A stretch of DNA of 64,000 nt from Gorsachius magnificus (lineage: Eukaryota; Chordata; Aves; Pelecaniformes; Ardeidae): NCBI GenBank assembly GCA_034008185.1, contig CM067109.1, forward strand, positions 56,344,301 through 56,408,300, read 5' to 3'. The position numbers and the translations under genes were made by a program. The notes under the pieces were generated by a model that ran no database searches, was not told where the DNA came from, and was given only the letters and a program-made list of their open reading frames with translations. Positions 1 to 13,645 of this stretch are shown here, piece after piece (the stretch's first letter is position 1; each line of letters starts with the position of its first letter).

Positions 1-205
1 CGTGACATCCACCCTTGAGATATTTGTAGATGTTGATGAGGTCCCCTCTCAGTCTTTTCTTCAGGCTGAACAAGCCCAACTCTCTCAGCTTTTCCTCATA
101 GGGGAGATGCTCTGAATCAACCTTGTTGCTCTCCTCTGAACTCTCTGTAGGAGTTCCTCATCTTTCTTGAACTGGGGAGCCCAGAACTGGACACATTTCA
201 AACCT
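1..205 (-). mobile_element. CR1 LINE 3' fragment, antisense
   Basis: The minus strand reads the end of a CR1 ORF2: [25 protein letters not shown], followed on the + strand by the complement of the usual SLKRRLRGD region and of ACATCTACAAATATCTCAAG. Cut by the window edge at the left and fading near 205. A retrotransposon relic. Confidence 0.9.
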
Positions 206-954
206 CTGTTCTTGTTTTGAAATTGTTTACATGTTGAAACTCCAGATAGGTGAGTTAAAGCCAGTTCTAACATATTCATGAATATGTCTTCTGTATCATG
301 CCAGTAGGCCCAGTGAAACTTAGGGGGATTTAGATATGATTCAGGTCACATGAGAGCTTTTTTAACTTCAGGGAGCATTTTTAAAAATAAAATGAATCAT
401 TAAATGGGTATGTTTTTAAAGGGCAGCGGTTTCTTACAAAGTTGGTTTTCATGTTAACGTAGAATAGTCTGTTATTGTACTCAGTGCAGAGGATGCTATT
501 TAGTACTTTGAAACTTAATGCAGCAGAAATGTCTTCTCATGAGATGTACTTATCTGTAAAAATAGAAAAAAAATAGTTGTAAATTTGAAGTTGTTTTATT
601 TTGTACTATTGTGTCTTGGGTTTTATTCTTGTTTTTTAACAATGCAGTCTTCAACAACGTTTAATTTGTTAATCCTTCATGCTTTAAAACCTGTAGTTCT
701 CATCAGATAGGTGTTTTTAATACCTACATGTTTGAAAATTGCAGTGTAAGTTCCGGGAATGATAAACAAGGGATCTTCTTGGGATTGCATGTTACTCGAG
801 TTTTTTATTTGGCTAAGTGAAGAAACAGCTGGTGCTTTGTGAAATGCAGACTAAACAGAGGAACCTGCTTAGTACTTGCAGTCTTTTTATTGCAAATCAT
901 GTATGTAAAATGTTTCACACTTTTGAGCTTGTATCTGAGGTAGAGGTACGCACG

Positions 955-1024
955 TTAAATACAAAGCAGTATTTCTGGTGTATATGCATATTAAATACAA
1001 AACAGTGTTTCTGGTGTATAGAGG
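955..1024. repeat. 36-bp tandem duplication
   Basis: Two copies of a unit starting TTAAATACAAA, at 955 and 991. The second copy differs at a few bases and runs to about 1022. Both include CAGTRTTTCTGGTGTATA. A local slippage-type duplication with no repeat family recognised. Confidence 0.85.
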
Positions 1025-3496
1025 GTTGATAGAAGTACGGTGAATAATGGCAAGAGAACAGTGGTACAGTGTTTCACTGGCATGTTTCAAACTTTAATTC
1101 AGATGTTTTTTAATTATGAGCTATGAAACCAGATGAGATAGGGAGATTGTGTATTGATACTATTAGCATCTAACATAAAGAACATGTATTAGTCTAATCA
1201 TAGAGGTCTAATATTTTGCTGCTTTGGAACAGTTTAGGACACTGTATTACCTTCTGGGGAAAATACTGTGTGTATGACCAAGTATACTGTTGTGTGAGTC
1301 TGGTTTCTAATATTTTCTAGAAGAGCTATTGGACATTTTGGAGCTCAGCACTTTTCTGCTAGTAACATTTGCTGTAATCAGGCTGTGGTTTTGATCATTT
1401 GACTGTTTTTGTTGGGGCCAGTCTCAAGGAAGTAAGTTTCATCCTAATTTTATCCTAACTGCATGCCTTCTGTAAGTGCGTATCTAGCAACTGTTAAAGC
1501 AGTTGAATGGCTTCCACTGTGCTGAGTATGCTTTGGACTTAGAGTGCTATCCCTAAATAGTATCTTTTTACCTAGTAATTTACCATTGCTAGGAGTAATT
1601 TTGTGGCTGTGTGCTGTAATAAAGTACATATTTTATCACTTCTTGCTTTGTAAAACTCATCTGTCTAAGAGTTATCAGTGTTCACATGTGCAGTTCAGGG
1701 AGATGTGTGGAGATGTTTTGTCATGCTCATGTATTAGAAATATTTAATTCAAGAATTGTTCTTAAGTGTCAAAAAGATCTTTGGTAAGTGTAGAAATATT
1801 CTCAGAAACTCCTATGAAGGCTGCTTTGATTGGGCAAAATAATTCTAACTCAGCTTATTTAGAAGACTTGGCCTTAGACTTTAGTATTGGTGTGATTTTT
1901 CTCTGAAAAATTTTGCTTGACTACCTCTTTGAACTGGCTGCTCCTTTATGACTGCTGTTTTTTGATGGGCCACCCATTAAGCCATTTCTACCTCCCTGGC
2001 AGATGACTGCAGAAGTAATCTTTACCAAATTTATCTTGTCTCTTAAATTGTTGTTTGGCTATTTATCTGTTACTTCTGGGTCTGGAGTAGGGTTTTGTAG
2101 TTGTTTCTTAAGTGTTATACATAATGTATGTTGAAAAGGTTAGTTGTAGACTTTTTATATGTAAGACTGCAAACCATAACCTCTAGATCTGAGTTATAGT
2201 CATTTCCTTAGGAGGATTAAAACTCTGCATTTTGGGAACGCTGATTTATTCTCTTTGTCTCTTTGATAAGATCCATCCAGCTGTGCTCAGTTTAATACAA
2301 CAGCCAGAAGAAAGCAAATATTAACAGGTTGACATATATTTATATTTTGTGGGGGCCAGGGTATAAAAAATAATTCTTACTATTAGTTCTTTTACTCTTT
2401 TTTGAGGAGGAGTAGGGGAGCATCTATTGCTTTGCACCTTGAGGTCAAATATTAATAAAAACTGTTTTGTTTTCAGGTTACGGGGGTTTTGTTTAAACTC
2501 ATGACCCCAAATCCTGTTAAGTTTTTTGCCAGTTTACATGGATGTATATAATTGTATTTCAAATGGATTCATATTGCTGTATTTGTGTGTTACTGAATAC
2601 AGCCACCTTTTAAAGTCCTTCAAGAAATTTGTAATAGTTTCTTCTTATACTTACTATAAGCTTTTGAGAAGTTTGTCAGCCTATTGAGTGCCCCTCAAAA
2701 TCAGTTGCCTTTCATAATATAGCTGTATTTCTTGGCTAAGGTGTAAGTTTGCACAACTCCCTTTATCTCGGTATTAATCTTAGTATTCACATAATAAATA
2801 CGAATGTTCCATGAGGGCTTTCAGCTGTTAAAATTAAACTTCAGAAGGGTCCAGTACCAGTAGCTGGTTTTTGGCTCCTGCTTAGGTTCTTAGCGTTAAA
2901 CTCTTACTCTATTTCTTAGTTATGCCCTACAAGATCCTGGCTTCTTTGAGGTTTGGCAATGGTTGAAATTCTAAGCCTAAGCCTGAACTTAGAAGTTTGA
3001 ACCTGAAACACGTTGGATGACTCTGTGTTTGGTGTTAGCAGCTGTGGAGAATGGTGTAAATCTAAGGGACATTTAAGCCTGAAGGAAGGATGATAAATGT
3101 TAACTAAATGTGTACAAGCATCATATAATTCGACACTTTAATTTAGTGATCAGACTTGCCATTGTGGCAGTACCTGTTGGGATGTAAATCTAAAACTGGG
3201 AAAATATTTTGGTCTCAAATTGAAGATTTTGGAGGTAGAGACAGGAAGTTGGAGAACTGTATTCCTTGGAGTCAATTTTTTTTTTTTCTTAACAGCTTAC
3301 TGAAAACTAGGAAAGATAGGTTTTTCACCAGCCTAAAATAATTCACCTCTTCTTTCCCTTGCTATGCTATAGAATTTTAATAAGGCGTAGGCCTGGTTCA
3401 GTCACTTTTCCTAGGTAACCACACAGAAATGAAGGCATGGCAAAAAAGGCACTTGTATGTACAACTGTATGGATTGTGTGTATGCATACACATACA

Positions 3497-3507
3497 CCCC
3501 CCCCCCC
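3497..3507 (+). repeat. C11 homopolymer
   Basis: Eleven consecutive C after a CATACA-rich stretch. Confidence 0.9.
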
Positions 3508-4061
3508 TCTCAGACAACAGGTGCTGGTCTTGGGGGCTTCACACTTTAAAACTGTATATTTAGATCCAAAGTGATTAACTTCAGTGGTTTCAAAAAGCGG
3601 TTGGAGGGCTTGCTTGTGTAGAGCAAATAAGCTGCCACACTGAAACCACAAATGGGCATGGGCTGCTTTTGTGTGTCACAATGCCAAAGCTTGAATTGCA
3701 GTGAAGAGATCACGAGGTTTCTCATGTGGGAGCAACCTCAGCTTTGGAGGACATGCCTGTCTAGCGTCTGAATGACAGGTTATTTAGCTGAGGCACGGTG
3801 GCACTCAAACATGACCCTGCTGCTTCTGAATATGGGGTAATAAGGCAAAGCTGTTCCAGTGTGTGTGCTTCCTGGATGGAGCCTCTGCTATCTTGGTATG
3901 TTCTCACCAGGTTCAATTACCTGTAGCAGCAACAACTTGGTGTCTGAAGAAATGGGATTCTTTGAAGCACCTTTAGATAGAAGCCTCCGAGGTGAAGGGT
4001 TCCGGAGCAAAGGATTGCACCAGGGAACCCTTCCTAAAGGGGCAAAACCACGGTAAAACTG

Positions 4062-4884
4062 CAAAGGCACAGGCGCAGGGAGAGAGAGGGTATCCCAGGC
4101 CCCCCGCCCAGAGTGGGAAAGCTGAAGAGCGGCAGCTCTGACTCAGCGTGGGCAGGGACAGGAGTGATGGCCGCCAAGTCCCGCTCATGTACAAGAGCAG
4201 CCCCCAGGGAGTGTGAGTGACCAGGAGCGCGGTGACCAGGGCGTGACGCGTCAGAAAGGCGCAGTTTGCGTGGCAGTTTGTGCAGGCAGGGCGCAGTCCC
4301 CACCTTGGTGGTAAAGTTTGCCTCCACTAGTGGTCATCACCCTCCCAGGAGAGGACCCAGCCATGGTTTCCACTCTCCAGGAAGCCATCGCCAGAAAGAA
4401 TGTGGTGACCCAGGTGGAGTGCACACACAAACATACAGGGGTCCAGGTCTCTGGCTGCAGGGAGTGCCTGAGCCTGTCGCTCGTACCAGAGGGTGGTAAG
4501 GACAACAGCTGTTTGGGGTGTGAGCAGGAGGATGATCTGCTCAGCCTGGTGGCAGAGCTGAAAGAGCAAGTGGAAAGGTTGAGGAGGATCAGGGAGTGTG
4601 AGAAGGAGGTAGATCGGTGGAGCCACGTCCTACCACCCCTGAGGCCAAGGCAGCAGGTGGAGGCTCCGCAAGAAGCAGAGGATCCCCTACCCTCTTGCCA
4701 CCAAGCAGAAAGAGAGGACCTAAGAGAAGGGGGGGAATGGAAACAGGTCCCTGCTTGGGGTGGCAAGTGTACCCCCTCCTGGCCTCCCTCACCTTCCTGG
4801 TTGCCCTTACACAATAGATATGGTGCTCTGGAACTTGAGGGCCAGGCAAATGAGGATGTAGGTGAAGGTCCATCCAACTGATTG
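4062..4884 (+). mobile_element. 5' fragment of a CR1-type retrotransposon (5' UTR and ORF1 start)
   Basis: A GC-rich island in AT-rich DNA. The first ~180 bp look like the GC-rich leader of CR1-type LINEs. From 4315 to 4881 one frame is open for about 187 codons. It has two CxxC pairs (codons at 4456, 4465, 4510 and 4519), suggesting a zinc-binding motif, then a coiled-coil-like stretch (LLSLVAELKEQVERLRR, from about 4534), then a basic/proline-rich part ending NRYGALELEGQ. I recognise this layout from avian CR1 ORF1 proteins, which normally continue into an esterase domain; here the copy stops before it. A TAA at 4312-4314 interrupts the frame upstream and no ATG precedes it before 4363, so it is a broken copy. 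Near-identical 9/10-bp repeats flank it (GTAAAACTG at 4053, GTAAAAACTG at 4885). The family name is from memory; an LTR element is the alternative. Confidence 0.6.
4315..4881 (+). pseudogene. Truncated ORF1-like reading frame of a retrotransposon
   Basis: Open from just after TAA 4312-4314 to TGA at 4879-4881. The track-style start at 4318 is TTG; the first ATG in frame is 4363. It encodes a presumed nucleic-acid-binding ORF1 N-terminus (CxxC...CxxC plus coiled coil) and lacks the C-terminal esterase expected of avian CR1 ORF1. The sequence upstream of the TAA appears to continue the same protein, so the stop is secondary damage. Unlikely to be expressed as a useful protein. Confidence 0.55.
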
Positions 4885-7800
4885 TGTAAAAACTGAGAGA
4901 CACTTTTCCCTTTTCTTGAAGTTCTACCCTTTCTTGCAGTCACCAGTGCCAAATATACTTGTGAAAAGTAACCTAGTAATGCTTAGATTATCACAAATAC
5001 ATGGCAATGGACTGTTCTTATAGTTATAAATGCCTTCAGGAGGATGAATTGTAGCAAGGAAGCTGCAAACTGTTAAGTTTTAAAATAAAGCAAGAGCCTT
5101 AAGAAGTGTATCATGGGAATACAAACATGTCTTCTCCTGTCTAGAAAACTTTATTTCACTGGTAGATGCACATCCACAGTTGTCATAGCCACTTGAGCCA
5201 GAATTAGCAACTACCCCCCAAATGCAATAAGCTGTGATTTTAAGCTTTTTATGTAATAAAGAAGGTACAATTTAATGATTCAAAGCTATGGGAGATAAAA
5301 AAATTACTAAGATGCTGTGGAATGGCCTTTCAGAAAGTTATTCACAGCCAATAGTATTTGTCTGCTTCCTGTATCTGTATATAAAGTGGCAAAGTCAGAA
5401 GAAATGTGTTGAGGACAATTTTCTTTGTAATTTACAGATGTTTTGGTTTAGGATGGCAAATTAATTGTTTATCAGCAATTTGATCAGCAATCTAATAAGG
5501 TTTTTGGGCTTTTGTAAATATTTAAGTGCTCTCCTCCTGAAATGGGAATTTGTATCTTTTCTCAAAGCTATATATAACTGCCCATAACAGAGTCCTGCGT
5601 TCCCTGCACAGGGCCATGATGGCAGTTGGAATTGGTGTTCTCTCTTTTTGGAAGCAGAAGAAAATGCAACTATGGCAACAGCAAATTAGCCTCCTTGTGT
5701 TCAGCGGCACAAAGTACTAATATAAGGTCCACCTAATAAAGGATGAGAAAATATTTTAGAAAAACAATTTGCTGTTTATATATTTGAGCAATATATTAAT
5801 GGATCATACAGGGTGGGAAACTACTTGTGATTTAGAGGTAAGTTATGAGTAATTCACGGTAGATTTTTTTTTTCAAAATAGCTTCAGGCAAGCGTCTGTC
5901 TCATGTAAAGTAAAGAGAATTTAGGGTGCTAAATTGCTCAGATCCTTCAGAAGCAGCTAGGTTCCAGCCTCCATGGGGGAAAAAAAGGAAGTGATCCTGG
6001 TAGTTAGGCTGTTAAATTTTGGTGGGAAACAACTTCTGTTTTAATTGAGTGCTTACTATATCAGCCTATATATGTTTATAAGGTGACCTGGCAAAACTTT
6101 TGTGTTGTTCTGAGGAAGTGTTGATAGATTACTGTTTAGACTAGGCCTCAAGCTGATCTTCTGATAAAGTTCAAAGTGTGTGAATGCTGAGTGCTGCTGA
6201 TCTCCTGCTTCTGCTTTTTGTCTCATGAGTAACTTGGGTTTTTCTTTTTGTCCAGTGTACCACAGGGCTTGTCCAGGTACTCCCACACCACTTGGGTTTG
6301 TGCCAAATACACATGCAAAAGGCTGATGTTCAACTCTGCAGTCGCCACTCCCATGTCACTGAATTGGTTTGCATTTCACTAGCGGTGTGCGTACCAGAGC
6401 TGAGGTCCCCTGGTGAAATAATTCTTACAGTCAGAGATGGTCTAACTTTTATTCTAAGAGAATAAGGATGCCTGCTGTGCGTGAAGTTTTTACTTTCCTT
6501 GCACAGTGAGGCAGAAGTGCATTACGGCATCTGATTTCAATTCTGGTTTCCGAATTCTCTCCTGTCTTCACAGCTGATTTAATTAATGCAGAGAATGTAA
6601 GCAGTGGACATGACATGTGAGCTTGTTGATTGCATTTTGCCTTGGTTTTGGAAAGGTCTGCTCCCAGCACTGCTGGAAGGACGCAGGGGTGCTCTTTTTG
6701 CAAATGTAACCCTACTTATGGATACAAAGCATTTAGCTGCTGCCTACATAAAGTTTCTTTCAGATTCTAGCTAGACTTCCTGGTGTGGTGTTTTTTTTGT
6801 TTTGATGTTTTTATTCGTGAGCACCTTTTTTTACAACAGCATAATTGTCGTCAGCAGTTGCAATTAAAACCGGTTGTCATACACTGCCACTCCTATTTTG
6901 CCTCTACCAATGGCACCTGTATCTGTAACTATGTAAGGAACAACTTTCTTTCCTTCTGCCATGTTAAAATAACTATTGATGAGTTCTTGCAGTCGTTTCC
7001 TTGTAGCTAAAGAGAGCCCATTTTCATGGTTCTTATAATTCTTCAGTGCAAGTTTGTGTTTCCTGATAACAGTGGATTCCTCCTAGCCTTTTCTCTCTGT
7101 CTTAGGTTCTAAAATAGTCCAACAGAGTATGGAAAGCAAGAAACAAGGAGGTGAAAGACTGAACACACATTCAAAATCACTGTATGGTGTGGATGGGGAA
7201 GGAAGGAGGCACACATAACATTTTAGTGGTGGTAGCTTCCACATGTCCTAGGAGCAGGGGGCTACTGCCATGCTGGTGTGCTAGGCACAGTGGGTCTTAC
7301 ATTCTGCTTGGCTCTCGCAGGTGCACAAGTGGTGGCTTGCCTGACCAAGTGGCAAAGTTTTGCTGATCAGCTTTACTAGCCATGTTTCTATGCAATGCAG
7401 AAAGTGGGTGTTGCTGTCAGTGAACTCATAGAAAGGGAAAAGGAAGTGTTGAGATTACAGCTTTTTTTGGTGGGCGTTGCATGTGCTAAGCAAATTGAAA
7501 AGTGGTATTGCAAAATGCAGTCATGCATTTGCCAGCTTTAATAACTTGCGTGCCTTGTTAGTTCTAAATTCTTTAAAAGATGTTTAGAAGTTGCTGAGTA
7601 GCTGCAGTGACAGCCTAAGTTCTTAATGCAAAAAGTCATATGCATTCCCTGCCCTTAATGAGTACATGTATATGAATTAGCAGCACTGGAGCCGTCCCCT
7701 CCACCCTTGCCTTTCCATACGCCATGGCAGTGACTCCTCGAAGACCCGTACTCAGCTTTGACATGTCTGTTGTGACAAGGCAGGGAAGGGGTTCTGTTTT

Positions 7801-10800
7801 CATAAGCAAAGCCACGCATTGGTTGTACTGGTTTTTGAAGGCTTCTGCCTTTAGAATTCAGGTGTGGATTTCAGGAACTACGTTAATGACATTAATAACT
7901 ACATTATTAGTTGTTAGGGGTTTTTTTCTGCTGTTATTGAGAGTGAGGGGATTCAGGATTATAGGGATTTTATGATTAATTTACAATCTGTTTCAAAGTG
8001 TTGGGATGGACATTTGTGAAGAAAAAGTTTGTCCTACCACTGAATACAAGAAATAGTTGTCTTCGTAGCAGTTACCAAAGCTAACTCTGTACAGACCGTA
8101 GAAGAGGTGAAACTCAGAGGATGACTCTTGTTAGCATTTACTCGTTTATAGTAGATGAGGCATTTCACTAGTTTGTTTTGGCACATGCATTTCCAGTGGA
8201 CCCAATCCTTCCGCTAACAGAGTGTAACCTAGCAAGACAAGAACATGTGTTTGGAGTCCCTGTCTGATGGATTTCGTCAGTTTTATGCAAGCTTTTTCTT
8301 GTGTTTAATTTTTGTTCCTGCTTGTTACAGTACTTCCTATTAAACACACAACACCAAGAATATAAACTGTTACTGCCATCATCCAGGACATCCTGCAAAA
8401 GGTTTTTCTATTCTTTTTCTATGTTTCATTGTTTCCTTTTATTTAGTGCAAAAAGAGCCTTTTAAAATAGATTAAAAAGAATAAAAAGTTTAAGAATGTA
8501 TTTCCCTGCTGAAAGCTGGTTGTTACCTGCTGTGAGGATTGAGAAATCCAGGGAAATCGGGAAATTTGGTTCAAAGAAAAGATCAGAGTTTACATTTTGT
8601 TGTTCTTCCTTAAATACGCATCTGTGCTGTCAGATGCATACCCAGTTTAGCGTAGTGGAATGTGGAGCCCTGGATTGTCTCTGAAGCTCTTGTAGGCCAC
8701 AGAGATTTGCTTACTAGTGCACAGCTACTTCTTCATTGCCAGCCGAGGGAAATGGAACATACGGCACCTGAGGAAAACACAGGTTTGCAGGCTGCCTGGC
8801 CCAGTCTGCTTCCCTGCAGAAAGGGAAGAAAGAGGATGGTGTCTGAGAGGAAGGTGGGGCAGGATTACGAAACTAAATAGCAGTGTAAGAGTGTTGAATG
8901 ATTTCTTGTAGTCTCCATTGATGTTATGACAATAAAGAGGAATAAACTTCAGTTTGCTAAAGTCAAAAGATAAAATTCTCTGACTTCTCGATTGAGTGTG
9001 AATATTGCAGATAAAAGTAACTAGCAGATTTAGCTTTTCCAGCAATACCAGTACAAGCGTGTTTGGAAGCTAATATACTTCATCAAAGAAGAAATGGAAT
9101 GATTTTTATTTTCTCATAGGTGAAAAGCACAAGTTAACAGTCATTGGATGAGTTTGGGAGAAAGAGGAATGGTGAGGGAAAAACCTCAGAAACCTCAGTA
9201 TGTGAAGCTCAAATTAGTTCCTTAATGTCATTTCTCTTGATTGTTATTATTCAGTAATATTTTAATCGTGAGGGACAATTTAGAAATAAGCAAGACTGTT
9301 GCAAAGTGGAGGAGCATTTCTGTGCCACTGTACCCAGTTTGCTCAGGCCTGCCTATTCTCTGCGTGCTTGTCTCAATCTTCCTGTGTAAAGCTTGTAGTT
9401 ATAAACTACGGCAGCTTTATCTTCATTTGCATTTTTGTTAAACTATTCAGTGACGTAATGTTTAGATTTTCTTATTCATATAGGAGTTTTCCATTTTTAA
9501 AAGAATATGAAGAATATTTAAAAATTAAAAACTACTAGTCGGTGCTGATAATCTCCTTAGATTACTACTGTTTTTTCCACTTTTTGACTAGCTTTTCTGC
9601 ATTGTATAGGAAATTATTCTACAGTAGTGTATCTGCCAGCATTACAGGCAAAGCAGAGTGTTTTGGGGGCCTTTGTTTGTTTTGTTTTTCCCATGATTAA
9701 AGCCAGCTGCAGTCCATCCGGAAAAGAGCGAGAGAGTTTTTCCAGTTTTGTTCTGGGGCTGAACACAGGCTATTTCCACACCCCCACCATGTTTTTTGCC
9801 TCTCACAGAAGTGGTGAGACTCATTGGTTTTGGCTGGGTAGTTTTCTTCTGTCTGCTTTCTCATTTAATCTTTGGGAGAGAGGGGGAGATGCGTAAACAT
9901 ACAGAAATGAAAAAAGAAATACCCAATTATCTTTCTAACCTGTACATTTTATCCTGCTGTGCACAAATGCAGCACAGAGATTGCTTAGTGCCAAAAAGAA
10001 TGGAAATGGGTTGCCTTGAGCTGGGAGGCAGGAGCAAGTTTTGAAGATTTGAGGATCACCTGTCACAGCAGAGTTCTCCTACTGCCCCAGTGAGGGCAGG
10101 AGGATTAACCTGAGGGAATACATCTAAACTGAACTAAGGTCACTTTAATTCTGAACACCAGTGTCCAATGTGAAGATTCAGAAGCATTTTCATATTCAAC
10201 CTATTGCAGCACATCTCAGCGCTTTGGCAGTTTTCATTCTCACAGATTCTATTCTTACATGAGAGATGTTGTTATTAATTCCTTCGTTGTGGAGGAGGAG
10301 AACATCTGGGTTTTGCAGGAAGTGCCCAGAATCCCAAGTGTGGAGGAAGGTATCTAAGGAAGAGGGATCAGCACAAGAGTGAGTGCTGAGCTTTGAAAGG
10401 TGGTATCTGGTCTTCAGTTGTGTGCCAGAACTTTTCATTTGTAGGTTTTTGTTAACAGTAAGAATACTGGAGCCCAGATTATTTGGGGGTTTTTTGGTAG
10501 CCAAAAAAAGTGTAGTACACTATAGAGAGCTAGAGGGTGATTGCTTGGAAAATTTTAGGAAAAGAAGCTGCCCCTTCATGTTTATTCCATAGAATGCTGT
10601 TGAAATGAGATTTTTGGGACTGCATCAAGATACATCAAGATATTGATTATCAGTGTTTTTTCACTGGGAATAAGCTGGTGATGCTGCTGGCCAAAGCGCA
10701 ACATTAGAATGGATCAAGGAAAAAGATCTACTGAGTATTGGACTTGTCAGAAAACAAAGCAATAGGAAGGCTGTCCTGTTAGATGTTCGGATATATTGTT

Positions 10801-11129
10801 ATCTAGATAGGGTAAAGGAGTTGGCCTTCATCACATACCTTGGCGTACCTTGGTTTTCAATGTGTTTTAATTACAGTGGGTTTATTTGGCGCCTCTTTTA
10901 CATTACAGTTCTATTTCTTGGGATTACTAGAAGTTTGTAATACGTATTTGCCTGGCAGATTGCACGGAAATGCAGCTAGAGGCCTACAGAACCAAAAAAT
11001 ACAGAGTCTCAATAAAAAAGAAGGATGAGGAGTGGGAAGAAAATGATATGAGATGTAAATACCTGTTGGGTCTTCACTACTTGTTTATTTGTTGTCTACT
11101 TGGGTTTTTGTGAAGACTGTGCTCCCAAA

Positions 11130-11315
11130 AGTGCTAACTAAACTGAGGACAAAGGAAGAGGGGTGTGGAGGAGACCAGAAGGGGGTCAGGAGGGAACATG
11201 TGAGAGAGAGATGAGACTGGGAAGGGATAAAGGGAGGGTGGAGAGAAAGGGGATCTAAGAGACTGCAAGGCAGGGAGGAAGGGAGAGAAGGAGGGAGGGG
11301 GCAAGCAGGCTCAGT
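11130..11315 (+). repeat. Purine-rich (GA/GGA) tract
   Basis: About 180 bp almost entirely of A and G on the + strand, with repeated GGGAGG, GAGAGAGA and GGAAGG wording. Polypurine/polypyrimidine sequence of this length can form triplex (H-DNA). No gene link seen. Confidence 0.8.
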
Positions 11316-12569
11316 AAGAGTGCTGTGTCAGTCACTGTGTTTGCTATTTACTTTCTTATCTTTTTCCTTTACATTTAGAGAGACAGATCTTTCTCTTTCA
11401 AATCTCATCACTGAATGGTAGAGCCTTGCTGGTAGTAGTTTTTTCAGCTTCTTAATTTTGTATGTGGTGCTAAAACAAAGCTTCTTCAGCATTGAAAGAA
11501 ATCTCTCTGGAATCTTGTATCACACTTATTTTCAGATCTTTGCCACATGAACTTCAGAACTAGAACTTTTGAGTGTTTTGCAATTCCATTACTTTTGAGT
11601 TTGGTGATGAGGTGATAAGTTAATTAACTTCAGTATCAGTCATTTTATATGGCGTAAAAAAACCTTCATATTCAATGTTATTTGTTAATTATTAAACAAA
11701 AATACATAGCACTAGCATATGTGTATTACCTTTTAAATAATTATTTGCCCCATTTTGCATCTCTTTATGATACTCTAGTCACATCAGTTATAGCATGCTT
11801 GATGTGGAAACCTCCTGTCATTTATTTGCCAGTACCTGCAGGAACAGTCTGGGGTGAGGGTCAGGCAAACTACAAATTCTCAGATTGCCCCTGTTTAGCA
11901 TGGTGTTTCTCAGTCAAAGATGAGTTTTCAGACTACCACTTGCTTAAAATATTTACAAACATTTAAGTCTATATCCTGTCCATCACTAGATAGACTAAAT
12001 TCCCTTTGAAGTGAGTAGGAGCCACCCATGTAAGTCAAAGGCAGGATGTGGCCTTTTATGGAGTGAGGTGGCTGTAAAGGGACATGCACATCCTGAGATT
12101 TGTTATGAAAGATCATCTTATGCTTAAGCACGTTTTGTGGTCCATCACAGCTTGAAATGAGTCCGTGTACTGGCTTTCAGTAATGTGTTTACTGGGAATT
12201 TTATTGCAATTCTAAATTTGATCATAGAGCAGGTACATTCTTAAGGAGGTAATAGCAAATTTGCTATCTTTTTCTAAGGACCCAAGACTCTCAAATACAC
12301 TTCTCCCCCTCCCCCCCGGCACATGATATTTGTAAATGAGCATGTCCCCAGGCTTAGTACATTAATGTTGTAAGGTTGTCTTTGCTCAAGTCAGTCACCT
12401 GCAATGAGCTTTGGAATCATAGCTGCAGCAGTAAAAGCACTTGGCAATAAGCATTGAGGAAGTGTTACAGAAAGTCTGTTTGGTTTGCATTTATGTTGCA
12501 GTCAGCTTGAAGTCAGTGGTAGGAGCATATGAACATCATCTGAAACAGCTACTGTGAGGCAACTCTCAA

Positions 12570-13645
12570 CAATCTTTGATCAGTCATGGTGACTGGAAGA
12601 AGTGCCTGAGGACTGGAGGAAAACAAATGTCACCCCCATCTTCAAGAATGGCAAGGACCCAGAGAACTGCAGGATGCTCAGCCTCCCCTCAGTCCCTGGG
12701 GAGGTGATGGAGCAGCTAATCCTGGAAACCATTTTCACATTAAGACAATCAATGAAGGTGAAGTCATGCTCAACCAACGTGATAACCTTCTACAATGAAA
12801 TGACTGGCTTGGTAGGTGAAGGGTGAGCAGTGGATATTATCTACTGAGACTTCAGTAAGGTTTGTGACACTGTCTGCCATAAGCTCATCACAGAGAAGCT
12901 GATAAAGGATGCACTGGATGAGCAGTCAGTGAGGTGGATTGAAAACTGAATGGCCAGGCCCAGAGGGTGGTGATCAGATCAGGCACAAAGCCTAGCTGGA
13001 GGCCAGTAACTAGTGGTGTACCCCAGGGGTCAATACTGGGTCCAGTCCCATTTAACATCCTCATTAATGATCTGGATGATGGGGCAGAGCTGTACCCTCA
13101 GCAAGGTTGCTGATGAAGCTAAACTGGGAGGAGAGGCTTATAAACCAGGGGGTCATGCTGCCATCCAGACCCCTAGGACCTCAACAGGCTGGAGAAATGG
13201 GCTGACAGGAACACATGCAATTAGACAAAGGGAAGTGCAAAAGTCGTGCACCTAGGGTGGAACAACCCCAGGCACCATTTACTGTGGGCTGACTGGCTGG
13301 AAAGCAGCTTTGCAGGAAGGACCTGGGGGTCCTGGTGAACACCAAGTTGAACACAAGACAGCAACAAAGCCACAAAGGCTAATTGTACCCTGGCTGCATT
13401 AGGGGAAGTGTTGCCAGCAGGTGGAGGGAGGTGAGCCTTCCCCTCCCCTCGGTGCTGGTGAGGCCATACCAGGAGTGCTGGGTCCAGTTCTGGGCTCCCC
13501 AGTGCAATAGAGGAAGAATCACAGAATCATCGAGAGAAGGTGTTCCTGAAAAATTCTTTTGTTCACTATTTAAAGCCTGTCCAGGCCCTATTATCAGTTT
13601 TATAGGACAGAGTCCTGAGGTCCCTTCCAGCCCTTGCCATTCTGC
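12570..13645 (+). mobile_element. CR1 LINE, ORF2 reverse-transcriptase segment, degraded
   Basis: Sense-strand CR1. It starts with the RT N-terminal block (VPEDWRKTNVTPIFKNGK, from about 12602), then SVPGEVMEQLIL, the [12 protein letters not shown] region near 13010 and LINDLDD at about 13060. The catalytic FADD-type site reads VADE (13106-13117), so an essential Asp is lost. It continues through [13 protein letters not shown] and VQFWAPQ to about 13515. The typical CR1 3' end (GAGGTCCCTTCCAGCCC...CCATTCTG) reappears at 13615-13643, with unrelated or deleted sequence between. Several frameshifts and stops; inactive. Confidence 0.9.

Noticed and set aside
4251..4952. 233-codon minus-strand frame
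   Set aside because: It is antisense to the ORF1-like retroelement frame, and GC-rich DNA has few stops. The product has no recognisable domain.
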